Notes: a model not told the origin generated them from the sequence alone. Positions 1 to 8,372 are shown, counted from the stretch's first letter. The stretch is DNA of 64,000 nt from Pseudosulfitobacter pseudonitzschiae (GCF_900129395.1 NZ_FQVP01000010.1:53946-117945); one strand, 5' to 3'. Numbers and translations: made by a program.

Positions 1-787
1 GCGCGTCGGCCCCGCCGATCACGGCGAGGTATTCGTTGTAGAACTTGGAGATGTTGCGCACATAGCCTTGGGTCTCGGCAAAGGGCGGCACCCCGCCGTA
101 TTCTATCACGCGTCCCGGCCCCGCGTTATAGGCCGCAAGCGCATGGGGGATGTTGCCGAAGCGGTTGAGCTGGGTGGTGATGTAGCGCGCGCCGCCGCGC
201 AGGTTGTCTTTCACGTTATAGCGGTCGACGCCGAGGTCCGAGGCGGTGCCGGGCATGAGCTGGGTCAATCCATAGGCTCCGACCGGGCTTTCGGCGGCGA
301 CGTTGAAGCGGCTTTCCTGCTTGATCAGGGCCTGGAAGAGGCAGCGCCATTGGGTGGACGAGAGACCCGCGCGGGCCACGCCGGGGGCACCTGCGAACTC
401 GCCCGCAACCTCGACGATCATCATCTCGACAGTCTCGCGACCTTCACCGAAGAGGCGGCTGTTCATCGGGTTTGGATCGGTATTGGGATAGACCGCTGCC
501 ACCCCGAAATCCGCATTGCCTTCGAGTGCGCGGATATCGAAGCCGGGACCGGTGATGGCCGCCGTCATCTCCTCGAGCACGCGCAACTGGTCGGCCTGGA
601 CATCGGCCAGAGAGGTCTCGGTGTGATCCTTGTCCTGCTGGACGCCCAGATCCTCGGCCAGATCCGTCACCCGCGCGATGGCACGACCGATCGCGGAATT
701 GTCCTGTGTCGGCACACCTTGGGCGAGCGCGGGCAGGGCGCCAAGACCAAGGCAGAGCCCAGCGGATATAATCGCGGCGCAGTTCAT
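1..787 (-). CDS. Type IV secretion lytic transglycosylase (C-terminus cut by window edge)
   Basis: Reading the minus strand from the ATG at 787 gives an exported protein beginning MNCAAIISAGLCLGLGALPA, a clear signal peptide. About 130 residues follow without a recognised domain, with acidic and Gln-rich helical character. A lysozyme-like SLT domain comes next: KQESRF carries the catalytic Glu, followed by PVGAYGLTQLMPGTA and [17 protein letters not shown]. Such enzymes cut peptidoglycan so that the secretion channel can pass. The ATG overlaps the TGA of the lipoprotein gene upstream (ATGA), so the two are translationally coupled in the virB operon. The gene runs off the window. It is the second transglycosylase of this operon; the long N-terminal part may hold a VirB5-like role, but that is a guess. 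Confidence 0.85.
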   Translation of the reverse strand, partial: MNCAAIISAGLCLGLGALPALAQGVPTQDNSAIGRAIARVTDLAEDLGVQQDKDHTETSLADVQADQLRVLEEMTAAITGPGFDIRALEGNADFGVAAVYPNTDPNPMNSRLFGEGRETVEMMIVEVAGEFAGAPGVARAGLSSTQWRCLFQALIKQESRFNVAAESPVGAYGLTQLMPGTASDLGVDRYNVKDNLRGGARYITTQLNRFGNIPHALAAYNAGPGRVIEYGGVPPFAETQGYVRNISKFYNEYLAVIGGADA

Positions 788-993
788 TCCGGACGGGGCA
801 GGGGCTCGAAGCTGCAGTCGGGCTCGGCCGCCTCCTGAGCCGGAGCGCCCATGGTCGAGAAGGTGAGCGTGGACCGCGTCACCTGCGGCGCGCCATTGCG
901 CCCGAAGCAGGGCGAGGTCTGTTCGGTGTATGTCTCACACGCCGAAAGGACGCCTGCGGCGGCGCAAAGGACGAAGTGGGGCTTCAAACTCAT
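784..993 (-). CDS. Small VirB7-like lipoprotein
   Basis: A 69-residue protein starting MSLKPHFVLCAAAGVLSAC, a lipoprotein signal peptide with lipobox LSAC and the lipidated Cys near residue 19. Two further Cys occur in the mature part (SPCFGRNG and PDCSFEP). Its ATG overlaps the virB4 stop as ATGA, and its own stop overlaps the next gene's start, so it sits tightly inside the secretion operon. Size, lipidation and position suggest the outer-membrane lipoprotein (VirB7) that stabilises the core complex. VirB7 proteins have little sequence conservation, so this rests on context rather than homology. Confidence 0.75.
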   Translation of the reverse strand: MSLKPHFVLCAAAGVLSACETYTEQTSPCFGRNGAPQVTRSTLTFSTMGAPAQEAAEPDCSFEPLPRPE

Positions 994-3368
994 GTCACAT
1001 GTCTCCAGAAATCGGGATCGGAGCGCCAATCGGCAGGCACGCGGGCCTCTCCGGTGGCGCCGCCGCCAAGGATGGGGAGGAGGTCTCCAAGGGCCGAGAG
1101 ATCGGCATCGACAAAGACGCTGTCGCCCGCCGAGCGCACGAGCGCGATGCGCTGGCCGATTGTGGGCTGCACGAGGAGGGCAGCCTCCTTGGCGTTTACG
1201 CGCAGAAAGTCGTAGTCGGAGATCGTGGCGCGATCGTTCGGGAAAAGGATCTGGGTCGGCACCGTCTCGACGATGGTCTTGCCGACGCGGCTGTCCCGCA
1301 GCTGGCTCGGATACTGCGTCATCATAATTACGACGCAGTTCATCTTGCGAAGTGTCACCAGCCAATTCTCGAGCCGTGCCCCGAAATACGGATCGTCCAG
1401 GAGCTTCCACGCCTCGTCGAGCACGATGATAGTGGGGTGGCGATCTTCGACCACGCGTTCGATCTGGCGGAAGATGTAGGAGAGCACCGCCATCCGCTCG
1501 GTGGTCATATCGAGAATCTCGGTCATGTCGAAGCCGATGATGTCGGAGGCCAGTTCAAGCCCGGCACCATGTTCCGGCTCGTCGAAGACCCAGCCATAGC
1601 GGCCGCCCGGGGCCCATTCGGCGACGCGGGACTGTAACTCGCCATCGTCGTCGAGTGACTGGAACAGGGTCTCGAAACTCGCGAAGCGTCTGAGCGAGCC
1701 CTCTGCATGGGCATTTTGCGCGACCGCGCTCTGGATGTGGCGGGATTGCTCGCCCGTCAGGGTTCCATTGCGCGTGAGAAGGGTCGCGAGCCAGTCCGAG
1801 AGCCAGGCGCGGCCGCGCTCGTCGATCTCGGTCATCAGCGGGTTGAGGCCCGTCTGCACGCCCGCGCGGATCTCGTTATAGCGACCTCCAAGCGCGCGAA
1901 CGGCCATCTCGAGGCCGCGATCCTTGTCGAAGAAGAAGAGCCGCGCGCCGACCCGTTGCGCTTGGGCTGCGAGGAAAGCGGTGGTCAGCGTCTTGCCGGT
2001 GCCGGTGCGTCCCAGAACGAGGGTATGGCCAACGGTGGGTTCCTTGCCCGGGCTGCCTGGCTCGTGGAAGTTGAAGCGATAGCCCGAAGTGCCGACCGTC
2101 GGCAGCACAGAGATAGTCTGGCCCCAAGGCGACTGATCCGAGCCGCGTCCCTCGACGCTGCCGTGAAGCGCCGCGAAATCGGCGAAGTTGATCGAGGAGA
2201 TCGGCGTCTTGCGGGCGCGGTAGCCAAAGTTGCCGGGCGACTGCGCGAAGTAGGTGGCTTTCAGGGCCATGTTTTCGCGGACGATGACAGACATGATTTC
2301 CTGGCCCACGCGCTTGATCTGGGCGGCGGCGCGTTCCAGCGTGTCGCGGTCGGGCGCATAGACCGCGATGGAGAGGTGATGGTCGCCGAAGGCGATGCGG
2401 CCCGCCTCCTGGTCGTCGGCGGCTTGTCCGAGCTGTTCCCGCAAGGAGACGGCGGCATCGTCGGAGGCGTGCATCTGGCGGATGATCCGTTGGATGCGTT
2501 CGGCCATGATGTTGTTCGGAATCGGGCTGAAGGAGTTTGTGAGCACGATGTCGAGCGGCAGATCGAGCGCATCGAGCAGCGTGACGTCGGTGAGCGCCGG
2601 ATAGGTTTTCATCGAGAAGAGCGCGCCGTATTTGACCGCACCTGTCACAGCGTCGGTCAAGGTGACAACGTCGCCGTCGAGGGTCGCGCGGCAATTGCTT
2701 AGGGTGTGCGAGAGGGGCAGAGCGCTTTGGCCGAAGGCGATTGGGGAAAAGCTGCCCGCGTTCAGTGTGTTGAGATAGCCCAGCCATTCACCGCCTGACT
2801 TCGTGAGCCTCACGGGATTGGCCGAGGCAAGCGCCACCTCGAAAAAGCCCATGATCTCATTCAGCTCCTGCATGCGTGCCGCGCGATCTTTGACCCAGGC
2901 CTTGCGGGCCAGCGCGCGCAGCAGTGGAATCCGCGCCGAGATATCAGGCCGTCGGATGACGCTGAGATAGAGCTGACGCTTGGCCGGGCGCAAATCTTTG
3001 ACATGGGCTTGCCAGCGCGCATCAATCGCGGCTGCAAAGCTGTCCCCCTCGATGGGGCGCATTCCGAGGTCCTGCGGCACGGAGATGCGGTGGATGTAGA
3101 AGCCGAAGGCGTTGCCGGTCTGGGCGACGATGGCCGCAACCGCGCGTTTGAGCGCATCGAGCTGGGCGTCTTCGCTGGTCATCGGGTTCAGACCATCAAG
3201 GCGCAGGGTCGCCATAAGGTCGCCTTCGCGCAGCACCATGACATCCTCATCCGCGAGCGCGAAATACGGCAAGTGTTCGGCCAGGTAGTTCTCCCGCGCG
3301 AACTCTCCACCGCCCGCTTGAAGCAGGGCGGGTCCGTGAGTGGAAAGTGTGCCCGCATCAAGCGCCAA
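990..3368 (-). CDS. virB4: VirB4 ATPase of the type IV secretion system
   Basis: A large CagE/TrbE/VirB4-family ATPase of about 792 residues that powers pilus assembly and substrate transfer at the inner membrane. The Walker A motif GRTGTGKT lies near residue 450 and the Walker B motif IIVLDEAW near 646; the C-terminal region NDRATISDYDFLRV is typical of the family. I place the start at a TTG (3368) because GGAGG lies eight bases upstream and the start overlaps the end of virB3 by 11 bases. A longer reading frame reaches 3488, but its extra residues overlap virB3 and do not look like VirB4. The family's usual length is about 790 residues, which fits. The operon continues with the lipoprotein and the second transglycosylase. 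Confidence 0.93.
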   Translation of the reverse strand: MALDAGTLSTHGPALLQAGGGEFARENYLAEHLPYFALADEDVMVLREGDLMATLRLDGLNPMTSEDAQLDALKRAVAAIVAQTGNAFGFYIHRISVPQDLGMRPIEGDSFAAAIDARWQAHVKDLRPAKRQLYLSVIRRPDISARIPLLRALARKAWVKDRAARMQELNEIMGFFEVALASANPVRLTKSGGEWLGYLNTLNAGSFSPIAFGQSALPLSHTLSNCRATLDGDVVTLTDAVTGAVKYGALFSMKTYPALTDVTLLDALDLPLDIVLTNSFSPIPNNIMAERIQRIIRQMHASDDAAVSLREQLGQAADDQEAGRIAFGDHHLSIAVYAPDRDTLERAAAQIKRVGQEIMSVIVRENMALKATYFAQSPGNFGYRARKTPISSINFADFAALHGSVEGRGSDQSPWGQTISVLPTVGTSGYRFNFHEPGSPGKEPTVGHTLVLGRTGTGKTLTTAFLAAQAQRVGARLFFFDKDRGLEMAVRALGGRYNEIRAGVQTGLNPLMTEIDERGRAWLSDWLATLLTRNGTLTGEQSRHIQSAVAQNAHAEGSLRRFASFETLFQSLDDDGELQSRVAEWAPGGRYGWVFDEPEHGAGLELASDIIGFDMTEILDMTTERMAVLSYIFRQIERVVEDRHPTIIVLDEAWKLLDDPYFGARLENWLVTLRKMNCVVIMMTQYPSQLRDSRVGKTIVETVPTQILFPNDRATISDYDFLRVNAKEAALLVQPTIGQRIALVRSAGDSVFVDADLSALGDLLPILGGGATGEARVPADWRSDPDFWRHVT

Positions 3369-3636
3369 AGCTGTCGCCTCCGTGCAGGGCCCGGTTCTTC
3401 GTCGGGCGCACCGATCCGTAGGAGACGCGCAGCACCTCGAAGAAATGCGGCTCGCGGTCAGCGACGAACCAGAGGAGCGGATAGGCAACGAGTCCGATCA
3501 GGAAGAAGACCATCGACTTCGTCCAGATGAACGGCAGAACGACCCCCGTCGCCAGCACCATGAGGTATCCGACAGGGAGACCCAGATACTTGGGCGGACG
3601 GGCGAGGCCTAGAAAGAGGGGGGATCGTTCTGCCAC
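3358..3636 (-). CDS. virB3: VirB3 inner-membrane component
   Basis: A 92-residue protein from a GTG start at 3636, reading MAERSPLFLGLARPPKYLGL. This is the typical VirB3 opening (short polar N-terminus with LxxGLxRPP), followed by two close hydrophobic segments (LMVLATGVVLPFIW and VFFLIGLVAYPLLWFV) and DREPHFFEVLRV. An AGGGA sequence lies about ten bases before the GTG. The frame extends to 3705, but the extra residues look unlike the family. VirB3 works with VirB4 at the inner membrane during pilus biogenesis. It lies between virB2 and virB4, the canonical order, and overlaps the start of virB4. Confidence 0.88.
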   Translation of the reverse strand: MAERSPLFLGLARPPKYLGLPVGYLMVLATGVVLPFIWTKSMVFFLIGLVAYPLLWFVADREPHFFEVLRVSYGSVRPTKNRALHGGDSFGA

Positions 3637-3768
3637 TTTGATGCGTCCCTGCTTAGAGTTGCAAGTGAATCCGCAGGTCGGCTCGAGGCAGCGTTTGCGC
3701 AGCACAACGCGTTCGAGTTGATCGCAGGATTCCGTTTTGCGGGATTGTCACAGTGATGCTCCGGCACA

Positions 3769-4050
3769 TCAGGAGAAGCCGTCAACGATGGTGCCGGCCG
3801 AGAAGATTAGCACGATCCCGATGATGACGGATGCGAACCAGCCCCAGTTCAACCGCCCCATCATGCACATGAAACCGGTGCCAATGACGGCGAGCGTGGA
3901 GACCGCAATCCCGATCGGACCGGTCAGCGCGGCCTCGACGGTCTCGAGCATGGTCTGGATCGGAGACAAGTCTTGCGCGAGAGCTGGCGTGGCGAGTGTC
4001 GCCAGGGTTGTAGCGGCGGGCAAGAGGCGGCTGAGGCGATGTCTGAGCAT
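3769..4050 (-). CDS. virB2: VirB2 major pilin (TrbC/VirB2 family)
   Basis: A 93-residue prepilin. The signal peptide ends near ATPALAQ (residues 20-26); the mature part has two hydrophobic helices (TGPIGIAVSTLAVIGTGFM and WGWFASVIIGIVLIFSAGTI) separated by a short polar loop with Gly-Arg. This is the VirB2/TrbC pilin layout: pilin subunits are extracted from the inner membrane and polymerised into the conjugative pilus. It lies 17 bp after the upstream transglycosylase and 132 bp before virB3, the largest gap in the operon. Confidence 0.9.
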   Translation of the reverse strand: MLRHRLSRLLPAATTLATLATPALAQDLSPIQTMLETVEAALTGPIGIAVSTLAVIGTGFMCMMGRLNWGWFASVIIGIVLIFSAGTIVDGFS

Positions 4051-4067
4051 GCGGGAGTTCCCTCGTT

Positions 4068-4772
4068 TTACTGAAGATCGATGAGTACAGGCGCGCGGGC
4101 GGGCACCCGGTCTGCGACGCGGATGTCCGGCGCGGAAACGGGTGTGCCCGCCAGCCGGGATCGGATCCGGTGGATACGCGCGATGTAGTCGCGGGTCTCG
4201 GCGAAGGGCGGGACGCCCGAATACTCGACCACCCGGTGTGGCCCTGCATTATAGGCCGCCAGCGCCAAGTTGACGTCTTTGAAGGTGGCGAGCTGCGCGA
4301 GCAGGTAGCGCGCCGCGCCGTCGAGATTCTGGGAGGGGTCGCGCGGGTCAACACCGAGGGCATGGGCGGTGCCCGGCATCAACTGGCCCAAGCCATAGGC
4401 GCCCTTGGGGCTAACGGCAGTCGGATTGTAGCTGCTTTCGGCCTCGACGAGAGCGCGGAACAGGTTCTGCCAGTCGTCCGCATCGAGGCCAACTTGGCGC
4501 AGCACACGGTTGCCCCGATGTCGGACGGCAGTTGTCTGGATCAGGGCGAGTATCTCAGTGCGTGTGGCCGTTGAAGGGACAGATAGGGATAGGGACGCCG
4601 CCACGCTTTTGGCATTGCTGCCTTCCTCTACATCTGCCCATGGTGGCTTTCCCTCGTGAAACGTCCAGCCTGATGTTCTGGCCGAGCCGTCTCGCGCGAA
4701 TGCGATGACGTCAGCTGCGCTCCTCGAGGGAGAGGCTGTAGTCAGAGCCAAAACGCAAATCGCGCCCGTCAC
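4068..4772 (-). CDS. virB1: VirB1-type lytic transglycosylase
   Basis: Lysozyme-like SLT domain protein at the head of the virB block. The catalytic Glu lies in VEAESSYNP, followed by [15 protein letters not shown] and [18 protein letters not shown]. The frame is open to 4991, but residues before the GTG at 4772 overlap the upstream gene and look random. From the GTG one reads a signal-peptide-like stretch ([18 protein letters not shown]), giving about 234 residues. The Shine-Dalgarno sequence is weak, so the start is provisional. Its role is local peptidoglycan cutting during channel assembly. The domain resembles that of the transglycosylase at 1-787, including the shared GVPPFAET segment, which suggests duplication. 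Confidence 0.85.
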   Translation of the reverse strand: MTGAICVLALTTASPSRSAADVIAFARDGSARTSGWTFHEGKPPWADVEEGSNAKSVAASLSLSVPSTATRTEILALIQTTAVRHRGNRVLRQVGLDADDWQNLFRALVEAESSYNPTAVSPKGAYGLGQLMPGTAHALGVDPRDPSQNLDGAARYLLAQLATFKDVNLALAAYNAGPHRVVEYSGVPPFAETRDYIARIHRIRSRLAGTPVSAPDIRVADRVPARAPVLIDLQ

Positions 4773-5025
4773 CGAACTCGTGATGATGTTTAAAGAGCCC
4801 TGGCCATATGTTGAAATATCGCGGTTCTGGCCCATGCGGGGTAATCCGGGTCGAGACCAAGATGGCTTCGGGTTCGCCATCGCGCAGATAGATGCATTGG
4901 TAGCGCGGCTTGCCATCGTCCGTGAACCCCACGAGTTCATACCGGCAGCGGAACGCAATGCCCTTTTCGGACAAGTCTTTGACACCATCAATGGTGATCA
5001 GGATCTGGTTGCGCGCTATCGGCAT
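4711..5025 (-). CDS. Conserved-looking hypothetical protein at head of virB operon
   Basis: A 104-residue soluble protein ([20 protein letters not shown]...) with no signal peptide or membrane segment. It alternates short strands with charged loops and has a His-rich spot ([17 protein letters not shown]). I do not recognise the family. It is the first minus-strand gene of the secretion block and overlaps the proposed start of virB1, so it is probably co-transcribed. A perfect 8-bp inverted repeat containing its ribosome-binding site sits directly before the ATG. A cytosolic regulatory or accessory role in transfer is possible but unproven. Confidence 0.65.
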   Translation of the reverse strand: MPIARNQILITIDGVKDLSEKGIAFRCRYELVGFTDDGKPRYQCIYLRDGEPEAILVSTRITPHGPEPRYFNIWPGLFKHHHEFGDGRDLRFGSDYSLSLEERS

Positions 5026-5029
5026 GTTC

Positions 5030-5050
5030 GGACTCTCCCTTTGAGAGTCC
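5030..5050 (-). promoter_or_regulatory. Perfect inverted repeat over the ribosome-binding site of the virB operon
   Basis: On the minus strand GGACTCTC, a five-base loop and GAGAGTCC end four bases before the ATG at 5025. The likely Shine-Dalgarno sequence (AAGGGAGAG) spans the loop and right arm. The repeat could be an RNA hairpin that hides the ribosome-binding site or an operator for a transfer regulator. A divergent gene begins at 5157. Confidence 0.55.
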
Positions 5051-5156
5051 TTCTATTTGGCCTGACCATCTTCATAAAGTCATATAGTGTCAATAAGACA
5101 TATTGCAGAAAAAGACATAATGTTGGTAACTGGGGCAACCAGATGAGGTATAGCAG

Positions 5157-5714
5157 ATGCGCAAACGGATCTTGGCCGCGACGATGAGTGCTGTTTCCGG
5201 GCTGGGTTTGTCACAACAAGCTCAGGCTTATGACATTGATTGCGCCATTATGCTTTGCATGGCGGGTGGCTTCCCACCAGGAGCGGTTTGTGCGCGTGCT
5301 TATCGCACAATGATTCGTCGAATCACACCCTGGCCGAGTTTGCCACCGTTCGGTGTATGCACCTTCGCTGCAGCTCCTGTGCAGCTTGGGGGAACAGGGG
5401 GGATGAGTGAAATTGACACCAGTTTACCTGAATATAATTGGCTAAACCGAACGCGTGTCATCTGGTGGCATATGTCCCGTGTAGGCGAACGCGAGGGAGG
5501 AGTGTCTTATAGTTGGACAATCAAGTCTTGTGATGGGGAGAATGAGCACTGCAGGGATCTCGAATCTGTGTTTTTCTCTGGCCTTCCGCGGGGCACGTTC
5601 AAAACGGAAAATGGTCAGGAAGTGATGAGGCCTACAGCCCATAGCCGCGGAGTGATGATCGAGTTTGGTGATTATGAAGGCAGCATGTCCAAATCCGAAT
5701 GGTTTTTCTACTAA
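5157..5714 (+). CDS. Exported Cys-containing hypothetical protein diverging from virB operon
   Basis: A 185-residue protein with signal peptide (MRKRILAATMSAVSGLGLSQ, cleavage near AQA-Y). Several Cys pairs follow (DCAIMLCMAG, VCARAYR, SCDGENEHCRD), compatible with disulfides in the periplasm. The N-terminal block DCAIMLCMAGGFPPG reads like a small exported protein common near conjugation genes in this group, but I cannot name a family. It is transcribed away from the virB operon from a shared 130-bp intergenic region. Codon use is visibly AT-richer than in its neighbours, which suggests separate acquisition. Confidence 0.7.
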   Translation: MRKRILAATMSAVSGLGLSQQAQAYDIDCAIMLCMAGGFPPGAVCARAYRTMIRRITPWPSLPPFGVCTFAAAPVQLGGTGGMSEIDTSLPEYNWLNRTRVIWWHMSRVGEREGGVSYSWTIKSCDGENEHCRDLESVFFSGLPRGTFKTENGQEVMRPTAHSRGVMIEFGDYEGSMSKSEWFFY

Positions 5715-5908
5715 CTTGAGGGGCTGCTTGAAGTGATCAAGAACGGTCGCAATTCTACGTCTGAACCATTTGTATCAAAGGGAGTGATCTTCCAGGACCG
5801 CTCTACTAGGCCTGTGTTCCAGCGGTAGTCGGTGAAGGCATGAACAGACTCGCCATCTTTCCACAGGTATCCCTCTTGAAAGGGTACGCCCATCTGCTTG
5901 GTCACCAT
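5711..5908 (-). CDS. Small hypothetical protein
   Basis: A 65-residue open frame (MVTKQMGVPFQEGYLWKDGE...) with a good ribosome-binding site, GAGGTGG, about eight bases before its ATG. The composition is protein-like (aromatic residues, FTDYRWNTG). There is no signal peptide and no recognised domain. Its end meets the end of the convergent gene at 5714. It could be a remnant of a longer gene in this AT-rich, decayed stretch. Confidence 0.4.
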   Translation of the reverse strand: MVTKQMGVPFQEGYLWKDGESVHAFTDYRWNTGLVERSWKITPFDTNGSDVELRPFLITSSSPSS

Positions 5909-5970
5909 CTTTAGACCACCTCAAAAATTTCTGACTCTGGAAATGGGTTGCGTGAAGCTGCCTCGATTCA

Positions 5971-6168
5971 ATGACGTCAAGCCTATACTTTAGATACCAA
6001 GGGCTAGACAAAAGTTCAACTAATGCGGGAAGTTTTAAAGGTCAACCAGGCAAAATTGAGTTTTACGATTTCAGTTTTTGGTTGTCGAATGCTGAGCCAT
6101 CATTGGGAAACCCATCATACGGAAACGATCAGCAGGTTAAATTCAAGTTTAGGGGCGGTCTGGGTTAG
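5971..6168 (+). CDS. Doubtful short ORF, faintly Hcp-like
   Basis: A 65-residue frame (MTSSLYFRYQGLDKSSTNAG...) in an AT-rich gap. The pattern LYFRYQGLDKSS then KIEFYDFSFWLSN loosely recalls the opening of Hcp-type secreted tube proteins, but it is far too short for one. There is no clear ribosome-binding site. If real it is a fragment; it may be chance. Confidence 0.2.
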   Translation: MTSSLYFRYQGLDKSSTNAGSFKGQPGKIEFYDFSFWLSNAEPSLGNPSYGNDQQVKFKFRGGLG

Positions 6169-6258
6169 TATAGCCTTTTCAAAGGCAACACATAATATAT
6201 CCTACCTATAAGGTTAATTATGTAAGTTATTTTCCTGTTGTTGTGTTCACTGCGCGGA

Positions 6259-6826
6259 TTAGAAAACCCTGACCTGGGTGCCAACTTCTGCGAGATCGAA
6301 CAACTCCGCAATGTGTTCGTTGTACAAACCGATGCAGCCGTTGGAAGACTGCCGCCCGATCTTGCGCGTGTCACCGGTTCCATGGATACGATAATACTGC
6401 CATGACAGATAAAGCGCATGCATGCCAAGAGGGTTATCCGGTCCGGGCGGCCAGTAGTCAGACCATTCAGGGTTGCGCTCTTTCATGGATGGTGTCGGTC
6501 TCCAACTCGGTCCTTCGACCTTGCGAACAACTTTCTTGTATCCTCGTCGGGTCAATTCTTGCGAAGCAGGTACGCTCGACGGGTAGAGTTTGTATACGCT
6601 CTCGTCTTCAGACCAGTATTTCACCGCCCTCGAATCAATATCTCATAGGATCGCCCCATGTGTGAGGTCCTCAAAATGGTCTTGCCATGGCTGGACCTGG
6701 AACGCAGAGGTGTTTCTGCGCACCGCAGTTCCTTCTGGCTCATTAAAAGACTGGGCTATTCACCAATGAAGGAAGACCGATAACAGCAGCAGATGCCGTC
6801 AATAGAAACTGTCTGCGATTTTGCAT
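6259..6826 (-). pseudogene. Decayed L,D-transpeptidase (YkuD family)
   Basis: The last 121 codons are about 80% identical by eye to the intact L,D-transpeptidase at 39757-40347 and keep the catalytic block HGTGDTRKIG then SSNGCIGLYN. The paralog reads ILCDIDSRAV just upstream; here the Cys codon TGC has become TGA at 6643-6645 (IL*DIDSRAV). Further up, a Tat/Sec-like leader (MQNRRQFLLTASAAVIGLPS) starts at 6826 but ends at TAA and lies in another frame from the RRNTSAF segment. The gene therefore has at least one frameshift and one nonsense change. A GTG at 6624 could still start a fragment without a signal peptide. A MerR-type promoter with a perfect dyad remains upstream. Confidence 0.8.
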
Positions 6827-6858
6827 AACCTTACTTTCACTTTCCTCAGATTTTTTGC

Positions 6859-6889
6859 ATTTTGGGACCTCTAGTAGCTAGAGGGTCAA
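6859..6889 (-). promoter_or_regulatory. MerR-type promoter upstream of decayed L,D-transpeptidase
   Basis: Minus strand: -35 TTGACC (6889-6884), 19-bp spacer, -10-like CAAAAT (6864-6859). The dyad CCTCTAG-TAG-CTAGAGG at 6868-6884 is perfect. The -10 is poor (CAAAAT rather than TAAAAT), consistent with decay along with its gene. Confidence 0.65.
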
Positions 6890-7072
6890 CTCCCCAAACA
6901 TGACGTTTTTGTGAGGGATTTCAGAGAATCCGGCGCATGGCTTCAGGGTATGCGTCAAACTTCGCACGGTACTAATCTTCCAGACGCGGCTCTTCCGTAA
7001 ATGCCGCGGAAGACCATTGCAATTATAGCTAGAGCGCTAACGAGGGCACAGAATAAGAAAATGACGCTGCAA

Positions 7073-7435
7073 TCACCTGTTGCGTACCCAAGCGATTGCC
7101 ACATCCATTTCCGCCGTGTCGAAATGGCGGACTTCGGCCTTGGTCAGCAGATCGGCGAATCTAGTGCCCCACTCCATCAAAGCTCCCTCGCTAACCACAG
7201 CGACCCGACGAAAGTCATCCCTATGAGCTGTGTCGATCTTCAGATCTTCAAGCAGAGCAGACGGCCCATCGTAGCCTTCGAACCTTGTGAGATCGAGAAC
7301 CAGGCCGGGCTTGCTCATCTCCTGAAAGCGCTCATGAAGCAGGGCGTGCATCTCTTTCAGGTCGCTCTCGCTGAGCTTGCCCTGACAGGCGAGGCCAATC
7401 GCTTCATCATGATCTGTCAGTGTCTCGGTGAACAT
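7073..7435 (-). CDS. SpoIIAA-like (STAS-fold) protein
   Basis: A 120-residue cytosolic protein starting MFTETLTDHDEAIGLACQGK after a strong GAGGAGG ribosome-binding site. It matches the SpoIIAA-like family: an alternating strand/helix layout, the central LVLDLTRFEGYDGPSALLEDL and RRVAVVSEGALMEWG. The molecular role of these proteins is poorly known. The start lies 29 bases inside the end of the CDF exporter gene, so it is the last gene of a transglutaminase-exporter-STAS operon. An upstream in-frame ATG at 7489 is less likely. Confidence 0.8.
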   Translation of the reverse strand: MFTETLTDHDEAIGLACQGKLSESDLKEMHALLHERFQEMSKPGLVLDLTRFEGYDGPSALLEDLKIDTAHRDDFRRVAVVSEGALMEWGTRFADLLTKAEVRHFDTAEMDVAIAWVRNR

Positions 7436-8372
7436 GGCTTTCCTCCTCTTCTTCGGGCTTGCCGTGACCGTAGAGGTCGGCATTTTCATGCGCGCGGTCT
7501 TCGTGTTCGAATTCCAAACTCGAATGGCCGATGCCGAAATCGTCCTTCAGCTGGTCCTTGATCGCGGCCTTGACCTTTTCGATTTGACCCCAGCCGTCAG
7601 CTGTCAGCACAACGTGGCAGTCCAGCGCCGCCTCTTGCTCCTGCATCTGCCACAGATGCACGTGATGAACGTCCGCAACACCATCGACGCCCCGCATCGT
7701 CTCAACGACGGCTTCATTGGCGATGTCGGGTGGGCTGCCGAGCATCAACGTCCGGATCGGACCGCCGATCTCGGTGAAAGCCAGATAGAGAATGTAAAGG
7801 GCGATGCCGATGGTGATCGCTGGGTCGACCCAACGCATGTCGTAGAGGAGGATAAGCGATCCGCCAATGATGACTGCCACGGAGGCCAAAGCATCCGATA
7901 GGTTGTGTAGGAAGAGCGCGCGGATGTTCACGCTGCCCTTCTGCATCGAATAGGTGAGCATCGCCGTCAGTGTGTCGATGAAAAGCGCGATGCCGCCTAG
8001 GATCACGACGGTCCATCCCGCCACTGCGGGCGGGTCGATCATGCGCATGCCACCCTCATAGATCAAGTAAAAGCCGATCAGGATCAGGGTCGTGTAGTTG
8101 ATGAGGGCTGCAACGATTTCGACTCGCCCATAGCCGAAGGTCATCTGCTCGTCTGCGGGCCGTCGCGAGATTTTCCGGGCGGCAAAGGCGATCACCAATG
8201 ACGCCATGTCCGAGAAATTGTGCAGCGCATCCGCGATCAGCGCCAAGCTCCCTGACAGAATGCCGCCGACGATCTGCGCGACTGTCAGAAGGCCGTTGGC
8301 CCAGATGGCGATGGCGACCCGTTGATCACCAGATTCAGGATCGATGTGGGCGTGGCCGTGATCATGCGGCAC
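7407..8372 (-). CDS. CDF-family metal cation exporter (CzcD/ZitB-like)
   Basis: A 321-residue cation diffusion facilitator that exchanges Zn, Cd or Co for protons at the inner membrane. His-rich N-terminus (PHDHGHAHIDPES), six membrane segments, the metal-site motif ALIADALHNFSDMASL in helix 2 and NIRALFLHNLSDALAS in helix 5, then the cytoplasmic domain (VHHVHLWQMQEQEAALDCHV). The tail is His/Glu-rich (KPEEEEESHVHRD). The start is a GTG at 8372 with GAGGAGA seven bases upstream. It overlaps the transglutaminase gene by 11 bases. Control is probably from the MerR-type promoter at 9162-9192. Confidence 0.92.
   Translation of the reverse strand: MPHDHGHAHIDPESGDQRVAIAIWANGLLTVAQIVGGILSGSLALIADALHNFSDMASLVIAFAARKISRRPADEQMTFGYGRVEIVAALINYTTLILIGFYLIYEGGMRMIDPPAVAGWTVVILGGIALFIDTLTAMLTYSMQKGSVNIRALFLHNLSDALASVAVIIGGSLILLYDMRWVDPAITIGIALYILYLAFTEIGGPIRTLMLGSPPDIANEAVVETMRGVDGVADVHHVHLWQMQEQEAALDCHVVLTADGWGQIEKVKAAIKDQLKDDFGIGHSSLEFEHEDRAHENADLYGHGKPEEEEESHVHRDTDRS

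Noticed and set aside
1707..2702. Plus-strand ORF of 331 codons opposite virB4
   Set aside because: It lies wholly antisense to a clear VirB4 ATPase. High GC and biased third positions create such mirror frames; the protein has no domain.
5971..6168. Type VI secretion Hcp gene
   Set aside because: Only a vague N-terminal resemblance over 40 residues, no ribosome-binding site and no other secretion-VI genes.
6643..6645. In-frame TGA as a selenocysteine codon in the L,D-transpeptidase copy
   Set aside because: The position is not the catalytic Cys, the upstream part is also frameshifted, and no SECIS-like hairpin is apparent. Simple decay explains it.
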